64,000 nucleotides of DNA from Sporodiniella umbellata (GCA_025677835.1 JAIXMR010000111.1:1-64000); one strand, 5' to 3'. Counted from the stretch's first letter, positions 25,515 to 36,843 are shown. A program made the numbers and translations. The notes: generated by a model from the letters alone, not told the origin.

Positions 25515-27483
25515 ATGGTTGACAATTCTACAGTGACTGGTGCAGCATTTTCACCCAACAGCGGTGATACAGCCTGGGTTATGATTTGTGCTTGCCTTGT
25601 TTTTCTGATGGTTCGTAAGGCACAAGTGAACTGCAAAGACTAACGCCAGCTTAGACACCAGCTTTAGGATTTTTTTATGCCGGCCTTGCCCGAGCCAAAA
25701 ACGCGTTGTCGCTCATGTACTTGACAGTGCTCTCGGTTGCTGTGGTATCGTTTCAGGTATAAAAAAATATAGAAGCTAAGAAATTAGAAATGTCGGAACG
25801 TTAACTTTTTATTTATCTTATCTCGTATAGTGGTATCTTATTGGTTACTCCCTTACGTTTTCGGGAACAGGCGGCAGGTTCATTGGTGATTCTGGTAGAG
25901 CCCACGTCTTGCGTGATACAGAAGGAACTAACGCTGGTATTAGCCAATTTTTTATTGAAGGACGTAGGCATGAAGCCTGCGCTGGACGGTCAGACTATTC
26001 CCGGTTTGGCTTTTATGATTTTTCAAGCCATGTTTGCAGCCATTACGCCAGGTAAAAATAATAATCCCTCAAGCAAGATGATCTTTGATGTAAACCTATT
26101 TATACTTGAAAGCCCTTGCTTTCGGATCGGCTGCTGAACGCATGTCGGTAAGTGGTAATTCCCTAATTCGGAACGCATGTGATCTCACCATGTTTTTTGT
26201 TTTTTTGCTAGTTGGGCCCTGCTATAGTCTTTATCTTTGTATGGACCACTGCCGTTTACGACATCATCACATGCTGGGTGTGGGGGCCGAACGGCTGGTT
26301 ACTTCAGATGGGCGTCATGGATTATGCTGGTGGCACACCTGTCCACATCTCAAGCGGCCTGGCAGCTGTTGCCTACGCTATGGTCGTAGGCAAACGACGT
26401 GATTACCACGAGAATGTAAACACGCCTCACAACGTCTCTTTTGTTTTTCTTGGACTGGCCTTGATGTGGTTTGGCTGGTTTGCCTTTAACGCTGGAAGCG
26501 CCTTGGCAGCCAATGCTCGTTCTGTGAACTCTCTCGTCTGCACACATCTCTCGGCCTGTACGGCAGCCGTGGTCTGGGTTTTACTCGAATACCGCCATAC
26601 ACGTAAATGGAGTATTGTCGGTCTTTGTACAGGCGCTGTGGCCGGATTGGCGACCATTACCCCGGGCTCTGGGTTTGTAAGCCCTTCAAGCTCGCTTGCG
26701 TTCGGCCTTATTGGCGCTGTTGTATGTTATATCTCACTCTATTACAAGCACAAGATGGGCATCGATGACGCCCTTGACGTCTTTGGTGTCCATTACATCG
26801 GCGGCTTAGTGGGCTTGGTCTTGACCGGTGTCTTTGCCCAGCAAAACATTATTGCTCTGGGATACCCCGAAGGCACTGCAATTGAATCCATCCCCCTCGG
26901 CGGCTGGCTAGACGGCCATTGGATGCAGGTGCTTTACCAACTGACAGCTATTGTCGCCGTTTCCGCTTGGTCATTCGCTGTGACCTACATTATTCTTTTT
27001 ATTATCAACAAGATTCCTTCGTTCAACCTTCGTCTTATGGATGAAGATGAAATCATTGGTACCGACTGGGCCCAGATGGGTGAACGTGCCTATGGCTATC
27101 TGCCTTTTGAAGAAGATGAAGAGGCTGAATGTTACCGTCGTCGAGGTCATATCGATGTTGATGTACGTTCAGTGGCTGCTGGCAGTGGGAATCATACCCA
27201 AAAACATCGATTCCGTAACAAGATCATGAAGCTTCTTTTAAACGACAAAAGCACTGCCATCCAAGGCGTCTCCAACCTGGAGGAAGCATCTGTTCTAGAC
27301 TATGGCCAGCCCAAGGAGATGACTTCTAGCACAGTGACGGTGCCTCCTATGGATCTAGCCTGTACTAAACAAGGCAGCCGAGAGATTGTCTCGGCTATTG
27401 AGACGTTTCCAATGACCCATTTGGAAGAAACAGCCCCAAAGCCTGGTAACAGCATCAGTAGTGACAATGCCTCTACCCAATAG
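25515..27483 (+). CDS. Ammonium transporter, AMT/MEP family
   Basis: Plasma-membrane ammonium permease. Six exons: 25515-25610, 25655-25756, 25831-25894, 25944-26051, 26113-26147, 26212-27483; 558 residues, somewhat longer than usual because of a hydrophilic tail of about 130 residues. Seen: CLVFLMTPALGFFYAGLARAKN, WYLIGYSLTFS, IPGLAFMIFQAMFAAITPALAFGSAAERM, DYAGGTPVHISSG with the first pore His, DALDVFGVHYIGG with the second pore His, and the cytosolic DEDEIIGTDWAQMGERAYGY motif characteristic of AMT C-termini. The assembly needs a GTTCGT donor after exon 1 and a 49-base intron with a CTAAC branch site between exons 3 and 4; both restore the family frame. Exon 5 is only 35 bases. The gene stands alone beside the gene-poor island. 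Confidence 0.95.
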
Positions 27484-28081
27484 ATCTTTTAAAACTCCAT
27501 ATCCCCCTCCCCCTTTTTTGCCCTTCTTTTCATGTAAATTTCATACTCATCAATAACAATAAAAAAAATGCGGTTGTACACACAACGCTCTAAGAATGCT
27601 ACCATTTGACAGACAACAACATTACAAAAGAGAAAGAAGGAGCACACACATACATAGAGAGAAAAGAACAAAGATTTCCTTCTGTTACTTTCATTCTTCG
27701 TTTTAGACTACCTCAAAGAATGTCGTCACCCAGCTTTTAGTAGTCATTGCTATTATTACGGCACTTTTCTGTTTGCATTATTGAAAACATCCCCTGAAAA
27801 TAACTGAGATGAAAACGCAGAGCCTATTTTTTGTGTGTATTCTTGCCAAATATGATTTTAACAAAGAGTAGACCTCTTTTTTTTTTTTTTTTTTTTTTTC
27901 AGAAAGAGAATAATATCTATATATATCCATCTAACTAACTAACTAACTATCCATCTTAAGGCAAGAAAGAAAAGATACTTTTTCGTGGTCGATTATAAAA
28001 TAAGACGTCGCTTTCATTTCCTTTTTTTTCTTTCTTTCTCTTATTAATTCTTCCTTGATCAGCTCGCTCTTTCAGTACACC
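27484..28081. other. Intergenic, 0.6 kb
   Basis: Spacer with a T run (27877-27899), four to five tandem CTAA units (27930-27947) and a TC-rich stretch just before the next ATG. No gene seen. Confidence 0.5.
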
Positions 28082-28726
28082 ATGCCCAGTACCACACTAA
28101 AAGAATGGGAATCTAAGCTTCAAAAAGGTCTACCAGTAATACTGATGTTTGCGATTATTGGCATGGCCGCCTCTCTAGCAGGGCTGGCTTACTTTGCCTA
28201 TAGACGCTATAGAGGAAGACACCGACGAGATACCGACAAAGAGACTGCAAAAAAAGATGAGGAATCCAGTGCTGTGCCTTGCCTTGCTATCTCTTCACCG
28301 ACAAGACAAAGCAATTTCAAGCCTATAAACACTTCTCTTCACCTAGTGCCCAGAGAGGAAATCATGTGTGATCCAGCAAGAAGACATGGCGTTGATGAGC
28401 TCCAATTGTGGGAGCGAAAGCAGCAGAACAATAACCAATATTGGAAGTTTCTATCAACAGACTATCCAGACTCCCCCGAGTCTGTCAAAACCCGAATCAC
28501 CCGTAGTCTATCCGAGGTAAATTTAGATAATAAAGAACAAACAAAACTAATTTTAAAAACCAATTGGAACTCACAGGATTTCAAAGTCGCTCAGCCCATC
28601 ACAATGATCCATACAGCTCCTTCTTCTTCCAACGATATCTCTCTTGTTCGGCAGGCTTTACAAGATAGCAGACTTAAAAATAGCAGCAGCGAATGGCTTC
28701 ATTTCTCTGGAAGTAAATCTTTTTGA
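28082..28726 (+). CDS. Single-pass membrane protein of unknown function
   Basis: No family recognised. ATG at 28082 opens a frame with one strong transmembrane segment (about residues 17-40, PVILMFAIIGMAASLAGLAY) followed by a very basic stop-transfer stretch (RRYRGRHRR). A polar, Ser-rich probable cytosolic tail carries a RSLSE phosphosite-like motif. Bases 28517-28576 look like a 60-base intron (GTAAAT donor, CTAAT branch, CACAG acceptor) whose length is a multiple of three and which has no stop. The product would be 194 residues if spliced, 214 if retained. Type III topology (short N-terminus outside) is inferred from the positive-inside rule. Confidence 0.7.
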   Translation: MPSTTLKEWESKLQKGLPVILMFAIIGMAASLAGLAYFAYRRYRGRHRRDTDKETAKKDEESSAVPCLAISSPTRQSNFKPINTSLHLVPREEIMCDPARRHGVDELQLWERKQQNNNQYWKFLSTDYPDSPESVKTRITRSLSEVNLDNKEQTKLILKTNWNSQDFKVAQPITMIHTAPSSSNDISLVRQALQDSRLKNSSSEWLHFSGSKSF

Positions 28727-29142
28727 TACGTCCTTTATACTATACACAACCCACCCTTTTCAACTCTACTGTCACTCACATATACACTCCCAGCTATCTT
28801 TCTCTTTTTATGCATCTATAAACTCACTCCAAATACACATATAAGCACTCTTTGTACGCCTAATAAAGTGTATTCTATATCCCATTAAAGTGCCGTGTTT
28901 ATTGTATCATAACATTGACCTGGCCTCCTTCTTTTTGTTCTCAAGGGGAAGGAATGTACGCGAAAAAAAAAGATAAAATCCGTATTGCCTGTTGTCTATA
29001 CCTTAATTAAAGAGGTGTAAACCACTATGGCTAAACATAGAAAAGAGCGATATGTCCAAATATGGAAATGCGTTTGACATCTAACTTTCAACACAAAATG
29101 AGCGCAGTTTTTATTGTTCCTTTTTTTTTTTTTAATATATTC
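28727..29142. other. Intergenic, 0.4 kb
   Basis: AT-rich spacer; an ATG at 29062 is in frame with the next gene but leads only into a T-run-encoded Phe tract, so the later ATG was preferred. Confidence 0.45.
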
Positions 29143-29321
29143 ATGGCTACAAATGATCCTGTCAAAGAATATAAATCCCTAAAACGAAAAAAGAATCCAG
29201 AAAAAGCTTTGGAATTATTGAAAAAAGTTGCTTCACAAGTAAAACCCATTTTGGTTAAGCGCTCATGGACCATCAAGAATCTATGCGAATTCTTTCCAAC
29301 TAATCCAAATCTCTTGGGTAA

Positions 29322-29356
<35 letters not shown>

Positions 29357-30253
29357 TTATACTTACTTTCTTTGTTTTTGTTTTTGTTTTTTTCCTGAAA
29401 AAGGAACAAATGTCAATAGAGGTTGGAAAGTGAACTTGAGACTTCGACCAAGTTATGATGATACTCAGTTTCTAGAATACAAAGATATTTTGGGCACGAT
29501 GCTTCATGAGTAAGTCTGTCAAAATCCTTATATCATAAGGGACAGGAAAACTAAACAAAGATTAGAATGGTTCACATCGTACGAGGACCGCATGATGAGC
29601 AATTTTATAAAATACTGGACGAGTTAAAAGCAGAAACCGAGCTCTTGATGGCCTCGGGTTATACAGGTGATGGGTTTCAATCAAAAGGAAACCTGCTGGG
29701 AGGCGTCAATGTAGCTAATCATCGATCAGCTATGGCAGAAGCTGCTAAGAAGAGAGAGAAGCTATCGAAAATCATGATACCTGCCGGCGGCGTTCGACTG
29801 GGTGGGAGTGCTCTAAAAAATGCAACACCTGCACAGATGGCAGCCAGAGCTGCTCAGAGAAGACAGCAAGACAACATCTGGTGTGGCGGAAGTCAAACGA
29901 TTGTCATTGAAGACAGTGATGAAGAAAGCGGTTCTGAAAATATTACGCAAAAGAGTAGAGAAGATCAAAAACAGCCTATCGTTCAATCAGAAAGTGTTCG
30001 TGACTCGAAAAGAAAAAGATCTGCAGTGGCAGATCTTGATGGAAAGAGTAAAAAGTTATGTACAACTGGCAAATGGCAGTGTTCTGCCTGCACGTTTGAA
30101 AATCAGTCGCTAGCGCTTGCTTGCGAAATGTGTCTCTCTTTAAAACCAACTCAAGAAGATGATAATGACCTTTGGCAGTGCCCCCAATGTACACTTATGA
30201 ATGAAAGAAAATGGCAATCTTGTGTCGCTTGTTCCTTTATACGTTTTTATTAG
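29143..30253 (+). CDS. WSS1: Wss1-like DNA-protein crosslink protease (WLM domain)
   Basis: WLM-family metalloproteases degrade proteins crosslinked to DNA and bind SUMO/ubiquitin-conjugated targets. Exons 29143-29317, 29404-29509, 29566-30253; 322 residues. The zinc site HEMVH (93-97) is assembled across intron 2 and is followed by RGPHD with the third His103, the WLM signature. Upstream, VKPILVKRSWTIKNLCEFFP and NLLGTNVNRGWKVNLRLRP match the family. The C-terminus has an acidic VIEDSDEESG stretch (SIM-like), a basic KRKR patch and two RanBP2-type zinc fingers: WQCSAC...CEMC (264-283) and WQCPQC...CVAC (297-316). Intron 1 contains a (CT)n tract. The last four bases overlap the Ctf18 stop region on the other strand. 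Confidence 0.93.
29325..29350. repeat. (CT)n microsatellite in Wss1 intron 1
   Basis: About 13 CT dinucleotides directly after the splice donor region of intron 1. Confidence 0.85.
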
Positions 30254-33200
30254 AAAAAGTCTTTTACTTTCATAGGCTTCTTCACTGCATTAGAAGAGCC
30301 TTCATGGTATATGTATCTTACAACTGGCTGCGTGATTGTATCCACTAAAAAGCTAATTTTAATATATACTATTTTTTTTTTCACCCACCTTCCATTGTGC
30401 TTGTATCTGATTCTTCTATTACAATGGGTCGATTGAAGTAGTCTCTAGCTTCCTTCTTTAAAAGTAATTGTGTCTTTTTTACTTCCACCGGCTTTAAAAC
30501 CATTCCCTTCTTGTGTTTCGAGTTTGCAAGCTCTTCTCTAGCTATGATGGCTTCTTGTTGAATCTAAAATTCGTTAATACCTTATAAACTAAGATGGAAA
30601 AGAAAAAAAAAGGGGGGGAGTGAGTGTTTGTGTGTATTTACTTCGCTTGCTATCAGCTGTCTAAGCTCATGCTGTCTAGGTAATAGCCATTTTGGTTTGG
30701 AAAGTTCAAAGTACAGTAACTGTTCAACAGGCCTACATTTGTGTTTAAAAACATCACCGAGTCTTCTTTCACTTACGGTTCCAGTTTCAATATAACCTGG
30801 CCTTCCTTTGTCTTTTGTGTAATATATGTCAATCCATAATCAATCATTGTGTTCACTAATTTTGTGAGCGTGTCTTTTTCCTCAGGTGCAAACAATGTTT
30901 TGTTCACTTTTTTTAGGTTGGGCGATATAATATACATCAAATGAGGGATGAGCTCTGTACTTATCACTTCTCGGTTCAAAAATCTTCGCTTAGCCGGCTT
31001 GATTCCTGCCAAAAACATATCAATCAAATTTTCAACGGTTTTCCTAGATGAGTATAACTGATAGTCTGCTCTAGGATATTCCACTCGATGTTCTTGCGAT
31101 GTAGTGCCCGCAAAAAACCGGTGGAAATTGACGACAGGATAAGGTAGGTACTTATAAAGTGCATACTCTTGGCGTGTGTTCACGCGATGATTGAGTTGAT
31201 CATAGAAATGAAGCCATTCGTTCATTTGACAGCATTTTTCCATGGCGACATCGTGAAATCGCATCAAAGGATAGGACTCATAGCACCCCTGAAAGATTTT
31301 GTCGATTTCTCCATTGGCTGTAACTGTTTCCACAAGTCTATCTACATATCTCCCATGATCTCCTAAATAAGGTTTAGGGTCGCTCTTACATATATGTATA
31401 TGCATACGAATATTTGGACTTACCCGTAGTTGAGGATTTTGGGTTACAAAAAATGTTGTCCCAAATTGAAAATAGAGATTTGCTTGTATCTTTTTTCCCC
31501 AGAGAATCTTCAGTCAACATTTTTTTAGTAAAAACTGTGCTAGTAGATCTAATATACTATACAAAATTTCATATCAAAACAACGGCAGTGTAGAAAACAA
31601 CATCCTAACTTACCTGCAGGGTGTTGATGCAACTTCGAAGATCTCCGTCTGCAGTTTCTGCCAATACACGTAAAGAGCCCAGATCGGTTTCCAATCCTTC
31701 ATAGTTACAAATTTCATACAGTCTTTTGGCAACTGTAATCATCGGGACTTCCTTGAAGTTCATTACTTGGGCGATCTGTCGTAAAGGACGAAGTGCAGGT
31801 GCATAGCTAAAGAAAATTCGTTACTTTCACCTCTTTTTTACTTTGATTACTATCGACTTACACGTCATTACAAATGCAAATAATAGGTCTACGTAAAGGA
31901 CTCTCTTTCTTTTTCGATTTCGATCTTTTCCCTTTGTTGCTCTCAACCGAGGCTATGTGAATCAGTTGGGAAATAAAACTCTATTTCACGTTTTTTTTTT
32001 TGTAAGCAACAGAAAAAAATACTAAGAGTAAACTCACATCAGTTCCGCCTGTACCGTTTCTATTGCTAACACCATCAATTTCGTCAATCACAATCAGATT
32101 TGGCTTTTGGTCCATATTCATTGTTTTCTTTTCTGATTCGTTGGGCTTTCTTATGATTGCTTGCATCTCTAAAGCAGCTTTTATTTTGGTGTTTACCACA
32201 TCGCTAGTACGATCGTCACTAGCGTTGATTTCGATAAGATTATAGCCTGCCATTTTTGCCATTACATGAGCTACCGTTGTTTTACCAAAGCCTGGAGGTC
32301 CTGACAGCAGAAGGATTCTTTTTTCTGGTCGTAAGAGTGAATCATTGGTCTAAATCCAATCATTGTTAGTTCTCAACCATTTTGTTTCCGCTGTTTGGGG
32401 TACCTCTCGAGGATCGAAACGCTTATAGAATTTGTTGGGGTTTTGTGTGTCTTTAAACTGTTTCATAGCCTTGTCACGCTGTGTTTCCTGGTAAGGGACT
32501 CTGTTAAAAACACAGAAATCCCATTGTTTGATCCATTGAAGCACTTCACGAAATAGTCTCTGATCTCCTGTTAACTCAGAATAGGATTTTGGCCTATATC
32601 GATCCACCCAAAGTATGCCTGAAGTATCCTTTGATGTCCCTCTCTTTTTTTTTTTCTTTTGTTTTTTGTCATTGTCAATCTCTCTAATCAAAGTTTTTAG
32701 TTTTATCGTTTGTGTGCAAGCGATTTACTCTTCAATTTTCCTCAGTTTCTCTATATTCTCTTGCTCTATATTTTTCATAAGTGTAGCTATGGATGTGGGT
32801 AGCAGGTTTCCTTTATTGGATTCTTTGATAATTCTTTTGTACAAATCGCGACTTCTTCCTTTACCCTCAGCTTCTACCCGCTTGGGTAAATATAGAGTTT
32901 TACCGGTCTTAGGGCATACAGCTAGTACAAAAGCACCTGTTTCAGGTACCTTTGTGTAATCAACCGCTCGTTTTTCAACAGCAGGTGGTAAAACAAGAGT
33001 TGACATAACTTTTTTATATTCAACAGTCTTTCTGTATTCAACCGTTTTTTTTGGTGTAGCTGTAGGCAAGATCCCAGGCGAAGTTGTCAGATCCGAAACA
33101 AACAGAGGATCGTTATCATCAATCTCCATAGATTCAACTGCATCAATGATTGAATTTCGAAACGAAGTTGAGCTTTCTCCATGTTCATTCGAAGCGGGTG

Positions 33201-33426
33201 GTCTATGATTCATGTATTCATCAAAGGTCATGATTTCTTGCTCTTTTTCAAAATCCATACTGGCAGATATCAAATAATCCTCTTCCTCTTCTTCAAGAAA
33301 ACTGCTGCCAAAATCCTGTTTGACATTTGTAACGATTTCTTTCTCTAGACTAGCGGATATAAGGTATTCTTCGTTTTCTTCGTCAGAAAAACTGGCGGAA
33401 AATGTTCTTTTGTTGTTTTCATTCAT
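30250..33426 (-). CDS. CTF18: Ctf18, large subunit of the alternative RFC clamp loader
   Basis: Ctf18-RFC loads PCNA in sister-chromatid cohesion and replication-checkpoint signalling. Ten exons (minus strand): 32729-33426, 32404-32683, 32038-32349, 31862-31980, 31614-31806, 31424-31556, 30777-31362, 30642-30732, 30389-30563, 30250-30344; 893 residues. Seen: ILWVDRYRPKSYSELTGD, GPPGFGKTT Walker A (343-351), INASDDR, LIVIDEIDG Walker B (411-419), RPIICICNDVYAPALRPLR, DGDLRSCINTLQ, KDTSKSLFSIW, and the C-terminal YHEGSSNAVKKP, the segment that binds Dcc1-Ctf8 in Ctf18. The Ctf18-specific C-terminus separates it from Rfc1 and Elg1. All ten exon phases agree. The start is 89 bp from the divergent PIG-F gene; the stop (30250-30252) overlaps the Wss1 stop. 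Confidence 0.95.
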
Positions 33427-33515
33427 TTCTAAGCACTACTGATTTAAAAAACAAAAAATATTAATAGAATGTATAAAAAAAAAGGCGAAAAAAAAAAAAA
33501 AAAAAAAAAAACGCG
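33427..33515. promoter_or_regulatory. 89-bp bidirectional promoter, Ctf18 / PIG-F
   Basis: Everything between two divergent start codons. It is AT-rich with an A run of about 23-27 bases (33488-33511), a natural nucleosome-excluding element. Both 5' UTRs must also fit here or overlap. Confidence 0.65.
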
Positions 33516-34348
33516 ATGGAAGTCAGACAGGTATTTTTCACTGCTCTTCTCTTTATAATGTTTGGAAGTGAATTGATCACGAGCCTGTTGGCGATTGTAC
33601 TCAACTACCTAGCGACTTTTATTCTACCATCAACTTCTTTATTAAAAGATCCTGTAGCTACGCTTGTTACCACCGTTCCTGTTCTGCTTTTGGGCCATTT
33701 AGGGCTCCTTGCACTTTCTAATTTTTTGCGTGGAACAACTGATCGTTTTCTGGTAAAACAACATCCTCACAAAAGCAACATCGGAAAAACTAACATCAGA
33801 TGTACGAACACTTTTGAAAACAGAAAACGGCGTTATATAGTACTATTTCAACTGTGGTAGCAACCTGTGTACTTCACTTCTTAGCCGTTTTATTTGGAGC
33901 ACCTTTAATAGAGTAAGAGCGTGTTTTTTATTCATTTAAAGCTAAACTACGTTAACTTTTCAAAAAAAAAAGAAGAGTGTCCAATACCTTTCTTTTTGCA
34001 GCTTATTTATCTATTTTGACTATAATGCCCTGTTTTCAATCCCTCGAGAGCTCTGTCTGGATCAAAGTTTTTGTACACCATTCGTAAATATTATCTGATA
34101 CTTTATTAGCGCTAACATATCGTAGTCCTTCAACGACTTCTGAAATTTATGCATATGCACAAGCTATCTGTGCACTAGCTGGGGCATGGATCGGAGCAAT
34201 TGTACTGCCTTTGGATTGGGAAAGGGACTGGCAGGTATGGCCTATCTCCTGTATCATTTCTACTTATGTCGGTCACTCGGTGGGGGTACTAGCTGCCTTC
34301 GTTTGGTCGTCATTAAAAGGGGTATTTGGTAAAAAGAAAAATGAATAA
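33516..34348 (+). CDS. GPI11: GPI-anchor biosynthesis protein PIG-F/Gpi11
   Basis: ER membrane subunit that helps Gpi13 (PIG-O) and Gpi7 (PIG-G) add phosphoethanolamine to the GPI precursor. Exons 33516-33752, 33824-33912, 33976-34083, 34126-34348; 218 residues, equal to human PIG-F (219). Seen: a first hydrophobic hairpin, KTALYSTISTVVATCVLHFL, LFGAPLIEVSNTFLFAAYLS, and the family hallmark GAWIGAIVLPLDWERDWQVW followed by P-I-S. The intermediate exons needed care: the acceptors at 33975 and 34125 were chosen because only they keep this frame, although other AG sites are nearby. The stop is 6 bases from the Ada3 stop on the other strand. Confidence 0.92.
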
Positions 34349-34354
34349 ACGTGC

Positions 34355-35256
34355 TCAACAATCTTCCGTGAAGGGGTATATTGTTTTTGAAGGCATATCA
34401 AGATTTCTGTCTTTAAATATCTCCCCTAATGCATTAATCCATGTCTTTCTCTTGTTGGCTGCACTGGCTGTGTTTTCAGATAGAATGGAGCTTTCTGATT
34501 TGACAGCGTTTTTCTTTGATTTTTGGTTGCGCTACCAGAAATTAGCATCGGTTTTTGGTCAGCTTAACTTACGTTTATCTTCAAATAGCCTTGCTCAACT
34601 TGCCTATCAAGCGCTTGTAACACACGCCTGTATTGCTCAAATTGCAGTTGCTGATCAACTACCTCCAGTAACTTTTTTTTTCTAATTTCGTTCACCACTG
34701 TTTGCTCCTGATATTCTTTGCCAAGTGCTCGCAACTCAGCACAAATCTCGTCGTTTTCTCTTGTGTTTAGTTCTTCCTTTACAAAAGAATTAATTTTGTT
34801 TTGATTTGGAGACGATCTTACTTTATAGCCCTCTAGAAGTCCGGCATAGCACAACTCTTCTTTGAGTCTTTCTTCGAAATCCACAGCATCTGCGTTCATA
34901 GTTATATCCTCTGTTTCTTCTCCGTTTTGGATATCTGGCATTTCATCCAAAAGATCTTCTGTAACTAAGCTCGCAAATAGTCGATCGGATAATGAGCTAG
35001 TACAAGACAATGGCTGTGTGACTTCTTTAGGTGATAACTGCAAGAGCTTGTCTTCTCTTTTCCAGCGTTGAGAGTAATGCTCCCCTAATGGTGGAATCAG
35101 GAAAGGCTTTTTGTCAGAGATTTGTAACAAAAAATCGCGATCTTGCTCTGTTAGAGGCCGAAAACAAGGATCAATTGCAGCCCAAAAGGTTGTTAAGGGT
35201 ACTTGATCTTTAGATTTGACACGAGCAAAATCCTCCGGCTCCACTTTTCTTTTCAT
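34355..35256 (-). CDS. NGG1: SAGA/ADA complex subunit Ada3 (Ngg1/Tada3)
   Basis: Adaptor subunit of Gcn5-containing histone acetyltransferase complexes. Two exons on the minus strand: 34573-35256 and 34355-34531; at least 286 residues. Seen: VPLTTFWAAIDPCF, IPPLGEHYSQRWKRED (matches Tada3 IPPLGKHYSQRW), LKEELCYAGLL, EICAELRALGKEYQ, a coiled coil, and the C-terminal KRKTWINALGEIF typical of fungal Ada3. The start is uncertain. The frame stays open to 35328 without an earlier ATG, and human and yeast proteins have about 100 or more residues before this point, so an upstream exon may be missing. The C-terminal 59 codons are joined through a GTAAGT intron. Confidence 0.88.
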
Positions 35257-36170
35257 TCCTTCAAAGTTTACTTCTTTTTGAACTGGAAAAACAAAACGGT
35301 AGGCCAAAGCAAAAGTGGCTTCTTCCAAATAAAAAATTCAAAGGGGAATAAATATTGAGGCAGTGTATACAATGCAAGGCTTTATTCCTAAGGAAAAAGA
35401 AAATTGACTACAAATTTTTTTAAAAAAAAAAACGTAAAATAAAATAATATTTAATTGGTCAAAACGTTTTTCAGGGCTTGCAGCTGTGTAAAACTCTTGT
35501 TGATGAGAAAATCCCCCGCGGAAAAAAACACCAAGTCCGTACAGTAAAATTATGACACACTAAAGGTATAAATGGCAGCTCTAACAAGGCGTTTGATGTT
35601 TACCAAAAAAAAAAATAGAAACCTGGTAGAGTACTATAGAATTTGCATCTATTGATTCTGTATTCTAAACGTCTAAGTACCATATAATTGCAAAAAGCTA
35701 AATACCGGCCTCACAACTAATTGTTTATTTTAAGAAAAACTTCCACTACGCCTAAAGTACTTTTTGGACCATTATTGAACTTTTTGGAATGCCCTTAAGT
35801 TCATTACAACTTTGTGGCAACTTAACTGAATTAATACAGGCCTGTATGATATGCTTAAGTAAACCTACTCCACCTCCCTAAAAGTAAAGTCAAGCAAGTT
35901 TAATTAGAATTTTGTGTTTTTACTACCATTTGTCAAAAACAAAAACAAACAAACAAACACAGAAGCTTAAAGCTTAGCCCGATCAAGGTTCAGAGGTTTT
36001 TTTTTTTTGCTTTTTTCATTTGCAATAAACTTTAGGCAGTTACAGTTGTCTATCCTGAACGAAGATGAAAATTGCTTTTTAAAGAAAAAAAAAGTCACTT
36101 TAGGGACCACTTTGGATAATTTTTTTTTTGAAAAAAATAATTTCTTTTTACTTTTACTAGATCGATCAAC
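35257..36170. promoter_or_regulatory. Divergent spacer, Ada3 / Cgr1
   Basis: AT-rich 0.9 kb with short A/T runs; probable promoters in both directions and possibly a missing first Ada3 exon. No other gene recognised. Confidence 0.45.
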
Positions 36171-36645
36171 ATGCCAGATACTCATAAAGACGGATCGCAA
36201 GCAGACATTGGAGGCGTTGTAGACAAAGTGAACAAGAGGGTTTCTGGTAGGAGCTGAAAATGCAGATTTTGTGTTGACAGGCAATAGGAAAAATATGGAA
36301 AATAACCAAAACAGCTGCTGTTCGTAACCAACAACCTAAGCAACTTCGCAAAAACTGGTCGCAACGTACAAAAGAACGGGAGAGAGATGCGGCTTCAAAG
36401 AATCTGGAAAAAGCCTTGAAACAAGAGAAGCAAGACGAAAAAGACGTAAGAACCCTCAGCTAAGATTGACATATTATACAGGACTAATATGAGCAAACGA
36501 TTTCCAGAAAAAGAAGCAAGCCAATTTAGAGCGTAAGAGAATTTTGGAGGAGAAGGCTAGACATGAAGCTTTGGCTGCTAAGATGTCAGCCAAGAGACTC
36601 GCTAGATTAAAGAAGAGAGAGGCTAGAAAGAAGGCCAGAGTATAA
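36171..36645 (+). CDS. CGR1: rRNA-processing protein Cgr1
   Basis: Small nucleolar coiled-coil protein required for 60S subunit/27S pre-rRNA processing. Exons 36171-36246, 36288-36445, 36508-36645; 123 residues, the usual size. Seen: VSGKIWKITKTAAVRNQQPKQ (family start of the conserved region) and LRKNWSQRTKER, then an almost wholly charged Lys/Glu/Arg helix ending SAKRLARLKKREARKKARV. The acceptor at 36287 (not the AG at 36280) gives the conserved GKIWK. Confidence 0.93.
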
Positions 36646-36843
36646 ATCAATTGCATACGCTATCATCTTTTCTTATTTGTAAATAAAAAAATACATGAAA
36701 AAACTGTCAGTTTTACTCGAGGGGACTAAAGTAAGACCAAAACAAATAAAGCAATGCATCTTTGTATGCAATCTTTTTTATTTTTATTTTATTTTCTCCT
36801 TTTTTTTTTTTTTTTACTTTGCTTTTTTACTCTTTTTTTAATC

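Noticed and set aside
26350..26657. Minus-strand open frames opposite the ammonium transporter
   Set aside because: Shadows of the transporter exon; pore motifs are on the plus strand.
29062..29142. In-frame upstream ATG for the Wss1-like gene
   Set aside because: It would add a Phe tract encoded by a T run before the conserved start; family members begin near the ATG at 29143.
34326..34685. Plus-strand open frame of 119 codons with a hydrophobic stretch, at the end of PIG-F
   Set aside because: It lies antisense to the Ada3 coding exons and starts inside the last PIG-F exon in another frame; Ada3 motifs on the minus strand explain the sequence.
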